Source: Clostridium sp. CAG:568 (GTDB taxonomy: Bacteria; Bacillota_I; Bacilli_A; RFN20; CAG-288). Taken from it: a DNA stretch of 29,364 nt. The notes under the pieces were generated by a model. That model saw nothing but the letters and a program-made list of their open reading frames with translations, did not search any database and was not told where the DNA came from. The position numbers and the translations under genes were made by a program. Shown here piece after piece: positions 17,951-26,280 of the stretch; position 1 is the first letter of the stretch, and each line of letters starts with the position of its first letter. The stretch spans positions 1-29,364 of the forward strand of contig FR878790.1 in the NCBI GenBank assembly GCA_000434395.1, in the 5' to 3' direction.

Positions 17951-20305
17951 TTAATCCTCCTGTGTTTTAGTTATGATGATCGACTTTTTAAAATCATAGT
18001 CTTTAGTATTTACTGTTACAGTGAATGGAACTCCTTCCTTAGATAATACAATTGTTCCTGAAGTCGAATCATTACTGACCTCACTATAACCAACATCTTT
18101 AAGCTTTTTAATAAACTCTGTATAGAAACTTGCCTTCTCTTCATCACTGATCGAAGAGAAATCAGTTCCTATATAAGCTCTTATCGTTATAGTCCCGTTA
18201 GTGCTATCTAAATCAGGATTCCAATTAGTAGTAAGCCACTCTTTATATACATAAGGGAAGACAGAATCTAAATCGAAGTCCTCGCCGAACAACACTTTAG
18301 CTTGAGCATCGATAACAGCCGTCTCTTCAGACCAAGTTGTGGGTTTCACATAATCAAGGCCAGCCAAAGCCGCTTTGATTTTATCGTCAGCTTTAATTTG
18401 ATCGCCATATTTATAAGTATACTTGACTGAAATAGGATAATAGGCTCCATTAACCGGATTCACAATATAGGATAAATATTGCATTGTCGAAAGTCTTCCT
18501 TCACTATCTAACTTCATAGTGATTCCAGTTCCTTCATATCCATTAGCAGTCTGACTTTCACCGACGAACATATAATCTAATGGATTGTCCAACGCTATGT
18601 CTCTATCTCTTATAGTATCTCCATCTATAGAGAAACAATTTGGTGAGATATGAAAGGTTGTAACATCACTGAGGTGTCCACTGACACTAGGAGATTCAAC
18701 TCTAGCCGTACCCTTGGAGTCCGTGACATACCCATAAAGCCTATTATCTCTCTCAAAGAATCCACTTCCAGACAAATCATTATTGCTATGATAATAATAA
18801 ATTCCTTCATCTTTATCATAAATTCCTTCATAGCTCAAAGACATGTTTAAATCAGATGAATGTTCAGTGACATCGATTGAGAAGTTAGTTGTTGGATTAG
18901 AAAAGAAATCAAATGCCTTCTTAATCTTAGCTGTATCAGCTCCATCTGTTCCTTGGTCAGCATAAGCAGTAGGCTTTACTATTTCACTAGGATTTGATGA
19001 AATATCGATATCATATACGACAACTTCTTCTTTTCCATTGGAATAGAAATCCGAAGAAACAGTCGTGGCTACAATTCCTGTTATAGTTCCCTGACTATCA
19101 GTTTTAAATTCTAAGTATGCTAAATCAGTCAAAGGTGAGAATTGGGTAACACTTTGGAAAAGTGTACTCGCTGAGGCACCGACATAAACTAATGAACCAT
19201 CATCGTTCTTCCTAATGCTATCTTTTTCAGTATTGATTACGCTATATGCTAACGATTTGACGATATCAGACCATTTGTTATCCGTCTCCGCTTTTTGAAC
19301 CTTATTATTGTGATCGACATAAGTTCTTTCAGCAACACTGTCTTTACGTGATCCATCCTCTGCATATATAGCTTTCTTCTCATAATAGTTTTCTCTGTCA
19401 AATCCACTATAACTTTGTTTGACATCAAAATGACTATCATCATACTGAAGAGAATAATTACCGATGATAGTTTCACTACCATTAGATAAATACTTCAAAG
19501 TTGCTGTAGTCTTTGATTCGAATGTTGTGTTCATCAATAAAGAAAGAATTGAATCATCTATTTTTTGAGATGGAATCTCATATGAATTTACAAATTCATC
19601 AACTTTATCTAATAAAACGGATCCTATACCACTAATGGTTCCTGTTCTTAGGTCTTCTGATATGTTGCTGGCATAAGGCTCAGGCAATCCTAATATAAAA
19701 GTTATCTCATCTTCATTAGGAATTATTGTTACTGAATTAAAATAAGAATAATAACTACCCCACCCAGATAAACCACATAGTGTGTGAATAATAGATGAGT
19801 TAGTAGTTACAAAATCACCATTATAAGATGTGAAATCAGATTCAGAATAATCGTCATTTGTCAAATATTTAACATAAGTAGAATTAACTAAGGTAGTAGT
19901 ATTACTTTCGGATTGAGCTAATCCTAATTTCACGCTACCATCGTTATTTAGTTCGTATAAAAATGGCTTCTTATTATTTCCATCTTTTATTAGTGCATAT
20001 CCAGCACCTTCAGCGTCAAAGTATACATAATCATTAGCAAAATAATCAGTATATTCCTTGTTATCTGATAGATAAGAAACCACAAATTTCTCACCACCCG
20101 CTAACTTCTTAAATGTATCGGCTATCCATTTAGCATCGATATCATCATCTTTTTTAGATGAATCCGTCGTTTTAACAGAAGGAGTTGATGGGGTAGAAGA
20201 AGGAACACTAGGCTTTTCTGTTGGTGATGTTATACTTTCACCACAGGAAGTTAGTAATAATCCTAATATACTCAACGAAATTATCTTAGGTTTAATGTTT
20301 TTCAT
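17951..20305 (-). CDS. Large multi-module lipoprotein, 784 aa
   Basis: First gene of the lipoprotein operon. Lipobox LTSC (Cys21) and a Ser/Pro/Thr/Lys linker to about residue 55. The rest reads as three successive modules of roughly 180-200 residues, each opening with a helix (ADTFKKLAGG, DSILSLLMNT, KIKKAFDFFS), followed by beta strands rich in Tyr and Asp and closing with a strand pair like LEFKTDSQGTITGI. A final ~120-residue alpha/beta domain ends in strands EGVPFTVTVNTKDYDF. I do not recognise a named family. The module pattern could be tandem copies of the fold in the 280-aa neighbour. AAGGGAG sits just before the ATG. The gene is transcribed divergently from the FtsX-type ABC transporter, with 183 bases between starts. 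Confidence 0.8.
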   Translation of the reverse strand: MKNIKPKIISLSILGLLLTSCGESITSPTEKPSVPSSTPSTPSVKTTDSSKKDDDIDAKWIADTFKKLAGGEKFVVSYLSDNKEYTDYFANDYVYFDAEGAGYALIKDGNNKKPFLYELNNDGSVKLGLAQSESNTTTLVNSTYVKYLTNDDYSESDFTSYNGDFVTTNSSIIHTLCGLSGWGSYYSYFNSVTIIPNEDEITFILGLPEPYASNISEDLRTGTISGIGSVLLDKVDEFVNSYEIPSQKIDDSILSLLMNTTFESKTTATLKYLSNGSETIIGNYSLQYDDSHFDVKQSYSGFDRENYYEKKAIYAEDGSRKDSVAERTYVDHNNKVQKAETDNKWSDIVKSLAYSVINTEKDSIRKNDDGSLVYVGASASTLFQSVTQFSPLTDLAYLEFKTDSQGTITGIVATTVSSDFYSNGKEEVVVYDIDISSNPSEIVKPTAYADQGTDGADTAKIKKAFDFFSNPTTNFSIDVTEHSSDLNMSLSYEGIYDKDEGIYYYHSNNDLSGSGFFERDNRLYGYVTDSKGTARVESPSVSGHLSDVTTFHISPNCFSIDGDTIRDRDIALDNPLDYMFVGESQTANGYEGTGITMKLDSEGRLSTMQYLSYIVNPVNGAYYPISVKYTYKYGDQIKADDKIKAALAGLDYVKPTTWSEETAVIDAQAKVLFGEDFDLDSVFPYVYKEWLTTNWNPDLDSTNGTITIRAYIGTDFSSISDEEKASFYTEFIKKLKDVGYSEVSNDSTSGTIVLSKEGVPFTVTVNTKDYDFKKSIIITKTQED

Positions 20306-20348
20306 ATAAATCTCCCTTTAGCAAGCCAAAATAAACTTAGCCTTAAAA

Positions 20349-20364
20349 AATATTTTAAAATATT
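20349..20364. repeat. Perfect 16-base AT palindrome in the divergent intergenic region
   Basis: AATATTTTAAAATATT reads identically on both strands. It lies 44-59 bases upstream of the 784-aa lipoprotein start, inside its probable leader or promoter. The region is so AT-rich that chance is a real possibility. It could be a regulator site for the lipoprotein operon. Confidence 0.35.
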
Positions 20365-20424
20365 AAGCTTAAATTCTTTATAATTTAATTATAACCAAAT
20401 TTGTTATATGGTTTCTTTATTAGT

Positions 20425-20439
20425 TTAGATATAATCTAA
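20425..20439 (+). promoter_or_regulatory. -10 box of the ABC transporter operon within a small palindrome
   Basis: A perfect TATAAT (20430-20435) lies inside the inverted repeat TTAGAT-ATA-ATCTAA (20425-20439). Transcription would start near 20442, leaving a leader of about 47 bases with GGAGG seven bases before the ATG. No good -35 box stands at 16-18 bases; TTGTTA at 20401 is too far. Weak promoter or an activator-dependent one. Confidence 0.4.
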
Positions 20440-20488
20440 TAAATAATCTTATTTTGAAAATAAAATTAATTCAGTCGGAGGAACTGGG

Positions 20489-21202
20489 ATGATAAACAAA
20501 AATGTAATGGTCCAAGCAACTGATCTTTGCAGATATTTCGGATCTGGTGAAACTTTAGTCAAAGCTATAGACAAAATAAGTTTTTCTATCGATAAAGGTT
20601 CCTTTACAATCATATTAGGACCCAGCGGTGCTGGTAAAACTACACTATTAAACTTGTTAGGTGGAATGGATAGTGCTACAGACGGAAATCTAGTGGTAGA
20701 TGGCGAAGACTTAGTTGGAATGAGAAAGAAAGAATTGACTTTGTATAGAAGAAACAAAGTCGGGTTTGTTTTTCAATTCTATAACTTGATGCCTAATCTC
20801 ACCGCATTAGAGAATGTAGAGTTAGCATCTGAAATTTGTAAGGATGCTTATGATCCTATGGAAATCTTAGAAAAAGTCGGACTGGAAGAAAGAGCTAGTG
20901 CATTCCCTACAACATTATCTGGTGGCGAACAACAAAGAGTATCTATTGCCAGAGCAATAGCTAAGAACCCACAAATCCTCCTTTGCGACGAGCCTACCGG
21001 TGCTTTAGATTATAAGACAGGAAAAGAGATTCTAAGATTACTTCACGATATGTCCAAAAAGGAAGGAAAGACTGTAATCTTAGTAACGCATAACTCAGCG
21101 TTGAAAGATATGGGAGACAAAGTTATCAAAGTAAAAAACGGAAAGATTGAAAGTGAAAGCAGAATCTGCAATCCTAAGCCTATCGAAGAAATAGAGTGGT
21201 AA
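20489..21202 (+). CDS. ABC transporter ATPase, MacB/LolD type
   Basis: Cytoplasmic ATPase of 237 aa that powers the FtsX-family permease encoded next. Motifs: Walker A GPSGAGKTT (44-52), Q loop VFQFYNLMP (94-102), signature LSGGEQQR (143-150), Walker B LLCDEPTGALD (Asp167, Glu168) and switch His201. The VGFVFQFYNLMPNLTALENV stretch and length are typical of the MacB/LolD/BceA group, whose permeases transmit force to the outside rather than moving substrate through a pore. GGAGG (20477-20481) lies seven bases before the ATG. It diverges from the lipoprotein operon, which suggests a shared role at the cell surface. Confidence 0.92.
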   Translation: MINKNVMVQATDLCRYFGSGETLVKAIDKISFSIDKGSFTIILGPSGAGKTTLLNLLGGMDSATDGNLVVDGEDLVGMRKKELTLYRRNKVGFVFQFYNLMPNLTALENVELASEICKDAYDPMEILEKVGLEERASAFPTTLSGGEQQRVSIARAIAKNPQILLCDEPTGALDYKTGKEILRLLHDMSKKEGKTVILVTHNSALKDMGDKVIKVKNGKIESESRICNPKPIEEIEW

Positions 21203-21207
21203 AAAAT

Positions 21208-23058
21208 ATGAGAAGAACTTACTGGAAATCATTATGGAGAGGTATATGGCATAACCTAGGAAGATTCCTAGCTGTTTTTGGCATTATATTAATATCAACA
21301 CTTTTGATTTCTGGCTTAGGAACCTTGGGATCGACAGTCAAAGCCTCTTTCAATCAAGAGATGATTAAAAATAAATTTCCAGATATCATCTTAAAATCAA
21401 AAGTAGCTTTGGGATTTACAACAGAAGAAAAAAACATGTTGTTGAATCAGCCAGATATAGATGAATCCAAGATGGAAGAAATCTATTTCTATGATACGAC
21501 TATAAATAATACTGAGACTAGAATTATCTATAGAGATTATCAAAATATGAAAATAAATCCCATCAGTATTGTCGAAGGAAATTTACCCACTTCAGATACT
21601 GAAGTTGCAGTCGAACAATTGCCCGACAATTCTCAAAGAAAAATTGGAGACACATTCGAAGTTACTTCGACTGTTCCTATTATTGGAACTAAAAGAACAA
21701 CAACATTCACTGTAGTTGGAATAGTCCATAATCCAATGAATAATTCAATTGAGAAAGACAAGAGTCAAACAACTCAAAAAGATGTTCATGATATTTTCTA
21801 CATGAATAGCAAAAAAGCTATGAGTTATATATCAGGAGATACGTTGTTCATAGGTCCTGATATCTATATTCAATTGAGTCATGATGACGATATAGATTAT
21901 TTCTCTAACGACTATGTGAATAAAGTAGTTAAAAGAAAGAATCAATTAATCACTATGTTGACTGAAAAAAGAGCCGCTGGACTGACTGTTGAAGAGAGCG
22001 TAAGTTATCAATATTTAAATTCGACGATAGATAAAGTACAGACGATCTGTACTATATTCCCAGCATTCTTCATAGTTGTAGCAGCTCTAGTTTCTTCTAT
22101 AACAATAGAAAGATTAATAAATGAAGAGAGAGGATTATGTGCTTGTTTTAAGACTTTAGGTTATTCGAATCATTCGATTAGATTTAGATATGTTTTCTTT
22201 TCTTTATTAAGTTCTTTAAACGGAGCAATAATAGGATCAATCGGTGGCTTATATGGTCTACCTTCAATCCTCTATCCTACATTCCAATCCATCGTGATGG
22301 ATTTTCCTAAAATGAAAGCTGATTTTAATCCATCTGGAGCTTTGTTAGGATCTGGAATTATCATATTAGTTATACTGATAATTACATTAGTAAAAATAAA
22401 TAAAGATATAAATGAAACACCGGCTGATTCCTTGAGGCCAAAATCACCTGTCATAGGTAAAAAGATACTTATAGAAAGAATAGATTTCTTTTGGAAACCA
22501 TTGCCTTTTAGATACAAAGCAACTCTTAGAAATATATTTAGATTTAAGTCCAAAACTATAACGATGAATCTATCTGTGATGTGTTCTATATCATTGGTTA
22601 TGGCTGGATTTGGATTATTAGATTTAGCATCCAATTGGGAGAATACATCAGCGATAATGGAAACATTTAAATCAGTTGCTTCATTCATCATAATCTTTGC
22701 TGTAGTATTAGCTATATTAGTTATCTATAACTTAGTAAATATCAACGTTTCAGAAAGAGTAAGAGAGATATCTACACTAGAAGTATTAGGATATAAGCCA
22801 AAAGAAGTCTACACCTATGTGTTTAGAGAAATAATAATTATGGGTGTGACAGGTGAAGTATTAGGCATTCCTTTAGGAGTGTTACTATTGTATATAATCA
22901 CATCATATCTAGATTTTGGATCTATCTCAGTAGTTAATGCCGGAACATATATCTATAGCTTATTATTAGGCTTTGCCACTTTGATAATCGTCTGTGCTTT
23001 GATGATTCCAAAGATAAAAAAGATAAATATGATCACATCATTGAAGACACTCGAATAA
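21208..23058 (+). CDS. FtsX-family ABC permease
   Basis: Membrane permease of about 616 aa pairing with the preceding ATPase. A first membrane segment (about 15-40) leads to an outside domain of about 230 residues (MacB periplasmic-core type). Next comes an FtsX cluster of three segments (about 275-400), including ERGLCACFKTLGYSNHSI, the conserved coupling motif. A second half (about 450-616) repeats the FtsX cluster with ISTLEVLGYKPKEVYTYV but has only a very short outside segment. The asymmetric loss of the second outside domain is notable. ATG 21208 (five bases after the ATPase stop, GAGTGG eight bases ahead) starts with the basic MRRTYWKSLWRG; a GTG at 21196 is possible. Possible roles are peptide resistance, cell-wall hydrolase control or lipoprotein handling. 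Confidence 0.87.
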   Translation: MRRTYWKSLWRGIWHNLGRFLAVFGIILISTLLISGLGTLGSTVKASFNQEMIKNKFPDIILKSKVALGFTTEEKNMLLNQPDIDESKMEEIYFYDTTINNTETRIIYRDYQNMKINPISIVEGNLPTSDTEVAVEQLPDNSQRKIGDTFEVTSTVPIIGTKRTTTFTVVGIVHNPMNNSIEKDKSQTTQKDVHDIFYMNSKKAMSYISGDTLFIGPDIYIQLSHDDDIDYFSNDYVNKVVKRKNQLITMLTEKRAAGLTVEESVSYQYLNSTIDKVQTICTIFPAFFIVVAALVSSITIERLINEERGLCACFKTLGYSNHSIRFRYVFFSLLSSLNGAIIGSIGGLYGLPSILYPTFQSIVMDFPKMKADFNPSGALLGSGIIILVILIITLVKINKDINETPADSLRPKSPVIGKKILIERIDFFWKPLPFRYKATLRNIFRFKSKTITMNLSVMCSISLVMAGFGLLDLASNWENTSAIMETFKSVASFIIIFAVVLAILVIYNLVNINVSERVREISTLEVLGYKPKEVYTYVFREIIIMGVTGEVLGIPLGVLLLYIITSYLDFGSISVVNAGTYIYSLLLGFATLIIVCALMIPKIKKINMITSLKTLE

Positions 23059-23142
23059 CTTGAGCACTAAGACATTGATGTTTTTTAAATCGAATCGAGC
23101 ATTCATAAATAATCTTATTAAGATCTAAGACTATTATCTTTA

Positions 23143-23868
23143 TTATTTCTTGAAGTCTTCTTCTAATTGTTTAGATACATTTTCAAATGTTACAAAATCG
23201 CATTTGCCTTTAACTTTGCTCAAAGCTTCTTCATCTCTTATAGTCCAAGTATTTACTATTCCGCCTTTTTTTCTGTATTTGATAATCTTTTTATCATCCA
23301 GCAAAGAATCTTCGATATCCAGATATTCAAAGACTTTTCCAAAAATAATCATGTCTTTTCTCTCTTTGCAAACTAAGAAACCTCTGGTAAATTTCTTTCC
23401 ATCACAAAGAGCTAAAGCTCTAGGATCAAAAGAGATCAATGTCACTTTAGATGTGTCTTTGACCTGTGATAAGAAATCCATCAATCTCTTAGCAATATTA
23501 ACCCAATTATCTTTATAAACTTTAAGTTCGATAACAATAGTTTCTCTTTCTTTATTTAAATCGAAAACTTCTTGAAGTGTAGGAATGTCTTCTCCATCAA
23601 GTAATTTATAATTTTCTCTTAAAGTCTTACTATCTAATTCTTCTATTATTCCTTCTTTTCCTGTGACTCTCTTCAAATCGGAATCATGACATACGACTAA
23701 TTGATTATCAGTAGTTAAGTGAATATCTAATTCAAAACAAAAATCATGATCTATTGCATTTTTAAAAGCACTCAAACTATTTTCAAATCTCTTATCATCA
23801 TGCAGTCCTCTGTGTGCAACACCTTTAAATATATTTGGATTAAAAGAATTTCTTTTTTTCATTCCCAT
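23143..23868 (-). CDS. Glycerophosphodiester phosphodiesterase
   Basis: GDPD-family enzyme of 241 aa with a TIM-barrel fold. It hydrolyses glycerophosphodiesters such as glycerophosphocholine to glycerol 3-phosphate and an alcohol. Catalytic and metal residues are visible: HRG (19-21), Glu29-Asn30, Glu46 and Asp48 in ELDIH, and His61 in CHDSDL. There is no signal peptide, so it acts in the cytoplasm. GAGG (minus strand, 23881-23878) lies nine bases before ATG 23868. It converges on the FtsX permease gene and stands alone. Activity on teichoic-acid-derived glycerophosphodiesters is an alternative within the family. Confidence 0.9.
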   Translation of the reverse strand: MGMKKRNSFNPNIFKGVAHRGLHDDKRFENSLSAFKNAIDHDFCFELDIHLTTDNQLVVCHDSDLKRVTGKEGIIEELDSKTLRENYKLLDGEDIPTLQEVFDLNKERETIVIELKVYKDNWVNIAKRLMDFLSQVKDTSKVTLISFDPRALALCDGKKFTRGFLVCKERKDMIIFGKVFEYLDIEDSLLDDKKIIKYRKKGGIVNTWTIRDEEALSKVKGKCDFVTFENVSKQLEEDFKK

Positions 23869-24001
23869 AATATAAAGCCTCTAAAAACATTTATTAATAT
23901 ACTTACTTTTAGAGAAGCTATTCAAAATTACCACTTATCCGATTTTTGATAGTGCTTGCATAAATCTCTTCATTTATTTTCGCAATTTTATATTCTTATA
24001 T

Positions 24002-24332
24002 CGGAAAGAAAATAAGAATGACGGATTAATAATCTATTCTGATAATTAAGCTGTTTATATTGATTACAATACTTATTCAGCTTAATTTTATTTTTATAAA
24101 GCTTATAACCTTACTTATAAATTCACTGCTAAAGATTCATCATATAGCATAAAGCTGAATAAAGATTATGTCGAATCATTCAAAATTAATCTTGATGGAA
24201 AAAGATAGCTTCAAACTATTGCTCATCAGAAAAAAAGAAGGATATAGACTTAACATAGATAATCAAAATTATTATTTAGTAAAAACAAATGAATTTGATT
24301 GGGCTAATTACGAAGACTCTAATTTTGAATAA
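24002..24332 (+). pseudogene. Decayed gene remnant of unknown family
   Basis: One + frame from about 24002 reads protein-like (KENKNDGLIIYSDN, AVYIDYNTYSA, KFTAKDSSYSIKLNKDYVES) but has stops at 24047-24049, 24083-24085 and 24206-24208. At the last stop a one-base shift continues into DSFKLLLIRKKEGYRLNIDN and onward to TAA 24330-24332. The part after the shift opens with an ATG at 24195 (45 codons) but has no ribosome-binding site. Two nonsense codons and one frameshift through otherwise plausible protein suggest a gene in decay. The family is not recognisable, and chance open frame in AT-rich DNA cannot be excluded. The flanking 23869-24001 shows nothing else. Confidence 0.4.
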
Positions 24333-24412
24333 ATCATATCCCAAACCCAATTTTAAAGGACAAATTATTATTTTCTTTGCTATATACTAAACCCATAAGG
24401 AGTGAAAAAATA

Positions 24413-25528
24413 ATGAGAATTCGTCCATTGTCAAAAGATGCATCACAAGTCAATTTTTCAAACTCGATATTAAAGCATTTCAACGCAGAAACATTTCACG
24501 ATTCATATAAACCTTTAGACGAAATATTAGAAAAGAACAAAGGAAGAAAGATAGTTCTTTTCTTGTTCGATGGATTTGGAAAACAAATTCAAGAAGCGAC
24601 TAAAGACTGCTGTCCATTCATTTATTCGCACGGCTTATTAGATTTAAATACAGTCTATCCACCTACTACTGTAGCAGCTACAACAGCTGTTCTATCTGGA
24701 AAATATCCAGTTGAAACAGGATGGTTAGGTTGGACTTTATATAACCCTGATACTAACGAGCATGTCGATACGTTCTTTGGAAAAAACCACGGATTAAATA
24801 CAGCTGCTAATTTTGTTCCTTCCAGAGATTTACCATATCAAAGTATCTTTGAATTGATTGACAAAGCTCAAGGTTCTCATTGCACTGATAGAATCGACGG
24901 ATTCAATTTCAACACTCCAAAAGGACATCCCGATATTCATGGATTCATGTCAAAACTTCAAGAAGATATCAACGATCCTTCTTTAAAGTTCATCTATGCC
25001 TATTGGACTGATCCTGACCACACATTACATAACTATGGGGTAGATTCAGAAGCAGTAAGACACTCCGTAAAAGAAATTGATAAATGTGTAAAAAAAATTG
25101 TAGAGGCAAATAAAGATATCTTGTTCTTATCGATAGCCGATCACGGACACATAATCTGCCAATGGGTGGATATAAGAAATTATCCTGATTTTATGGATAC
25201 TTTAATTGATGGAAGAGTCGGGCTTGAAGCTAGATTTGCTTCTTTTAGAGTAAAAAAAGGAAGAGAACAAGATTTCATTAAAGCATATAACAAATATTTC
25301 TCAAACGATTTTGCTCTTTATACAAAAGAAGAGATCCTCAAAGAACATGTTTTTGGATATGCCGAGCCTAATGAAATAACTAATAAACTAATAGGAGATT
25401 ATTATTTGATTGGAACATCTAATAAAGCATTAGGGGATTTATATTCTCCATATGATATGCTATCTCATCACGCTGGATCATTACCTATCGAAACTGATTT
25501 AAGAATCGGTGTTTATAATTCGAAATAG
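24413..25528 (+). CDS. Type I phosphodiesterase / nucleotide pyrophosphatase family protein
   Basis: Two-zinc hydrolase of 371 aa in the alkaline phosphatase superfamily. Metal and catalytic residues appear in order: Asp53 (LFDGFG), nucleophile Thr85 or Thr86 (YPPTTVAAT), Asp200 with downstream His (TDPDHTLHNYG), Asp243-His244 (ADHGH) and His352/353 (SHHAG). The family splits phosphodiester or pyrophosphate bonds of nucleotides or lipids; the exact substrate cannot be read. No signal peptide is present, unlike many secreted relatives, so it is probably cytoplasmic. ATG 24413 follows AAGGAG (24397-24402) at ten bases; an upstream in-frame TTG at 24377 lacks such a site. It is a single-gene unit with its own terminator. 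Confidence 0.85.
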   Translation: MRIRPLSKDASQVNFSNSILKHFNAETFHDSYKPLDEILEKNKGRKIVLFLFDGFGKQIQEATKDCCPFIYSHGLLDLNTVYPPTTVAATTAVLSGKYPVETGWLGWTLYNPDTNEHVDTFFGKNHGLNTAANFVPSRDLPYQSIFELIDKAQGSHCTDRIDGFNFNTPKGHPDIHGFMSKLQEDINDPSLKFIYAYWTDPDHTLHNYGVDSEAVRHSVKEIDKCVKKIVEANKDILFLSIADHGHIICQWVDIRNYPDFMDTLIDGRVGLEARFASFRVKKGREQDFIKAYNKYFSNDFALYTKEEILKEHVFGYAEPNEITNKLIGDYYLIGTSNKALGDLYSPYDMLSHHAGSLPIETDLRIGVYNSK

Positions 25529-25550
25529 ATTATAACCAAATAAGAAATAG

Positions 25551-25583
25551 ATCTCGGTGTTTACCACCGAGATTTTATTTTTT
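25551..25583 (+). terminator. Intrinsic terminator of the phosphodiesterase gene
   Basis: Nine-base perfect stem ATCTCGGTG (25551-25559) with CACCGAGAT (25565-25573), loop TTTAC, followed by a T-rich tail. It begins 23 bases past the stop codon. Confidence 0.9.
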
Positions 25584-25609
25584 ATAATCTTCAGTTAATC
25601 TTGTATGAT
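25581..25609 (+). promoter_or_regulatory. Probable promoter of the duplicated-module protein
   Basis: -35 like TTTATA (25581-25586), a 17-base spacer, and -10 TATGAT (25604-25609). The -35 box shares bases with the tail of the preceding terminator, so the next gene is probably an independent transcription unit starting near 25616. Match to consensus is moderate. Confidence 0.4.
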
Positions 25610-25632
25610 ATTTAAAATTGGGAGGATTTATT

Positions 25633-26280
25633 ATGCTAAAAGATTTAAACAAATTGCGTGATTTAATCACTGAATACAGGACAATAGATCCTCGGAACGA
25701 TGATTCTTGGAATAAGAACCATGCTGAAAGACTAGCGATATTATCAGAGAATCTTCAAGATACAATTGAATTTCTAGATACATGTAATAGATCCGAATTC
25801 AGAGGTGTTATGGATTTGTTCGAGGACCTATCTAGACATTTCCAATCAAAAGAATTTATCGATGCTATCGAAAGATGCGATACCAGATTTTCAAACTTCA
25901 ACGCAAATCAATATGTTACATTAGCTAAAGCTGCATATAAAGAACATAAATCTAGTTCCTTTGAAAAGGGAAAATTAGATGAATTGATCAGAAAATCAAA
26001 AGGTTTCTATCTCGAAGGCGATAATGAAGCTTGGAATAAAAACTTAGATGAAATAATAGAAATCTTGTCTAAAGATTTAAAAGAAACAATAAATTTCTTA
26101 GATCAATGTTCTTTAGAGGAATTTGAAGCTGTTCATATCGCATTCCCAGATATTAATGATAAGTTTCATTCCAAAGAATTTCTTGAATGTATAGAAAGAA
26201 ACGATTTGAGGTACCCTCAAATCGATGCCTCGATGGATAGAAAGCTAGCTACAGATTTAATGACTAAAAATAAGAAGTAA
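25633..26280 (+). CDS. Unrecognised 215-aa protein built of two copies of one module
   Basis: Predicted soluble, helical, charged protein with no signal peptide or membrane segment. Residues 26-85 align without gaps to 134-193 (offset 108), 30 of 60 identical by my count. Shared landmarks are WNKN, EILSxDL/AILSENL, TIxFLDxC, EF near 55/163 and the strong SKEFxxxIERxDxR. The first ~25 residues of each unit also correspond loosely (LNKLRDLI and LDELIRKS). This is an ancient or relaxed tandem duplication of an all-helical module. GGGAGG precedes ATG 25633; the in-frame TTG at 25618 is less likely. I do not recognise the family and assign no function. Its stop abuts the convergent ATPase pseudogene. 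Confidence 0.85.
   Translation: MLKDLNKLRDLITEYRTIDPRNDDSWNKNHAERLAILSENLQDTIEFLDTCNRSEFRGVMDLFEDLSRHFQSKEFIDAIERCDTRFSNFNANQYVTLAKAAYKEHKSSSFEKGKLDELIRKSKGFYLEGDNEAWNKNLDEIIEILSKDLKETINFLDQCSLEEFEAVHIAFPDINDKFHSKEFLECIERNDLRYPQIDASMDRKLATDLMTKNKK

Noticed and set aside
22272..22691. Minus-strand open frame of 139 codons inside the FtsX permease gene
   Set aside because: Antisense to conserved membrane segments; its composition reflects the complementary codons and not a protein.
23067..23090. Weak hairpin with six T after the FtsX permease gene
   Set aside because: The stem is only four to six pairs including a G-T wobble, too weak to call a terminator.
23150..23518. Plus-strand open frames opposite the GDPD gene
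   Set aside because: The GDPD frame has all catalytic motifs; the opposite frames are Ser/Leu/Phe-rich shadows.
23935..23971. Short minus-strand ORF MKRFMQALSKIG upstream of GDPD
   Set aside because: Twelve residues, no ribosome-binding site, in very AT-rich sequence; likely chance.
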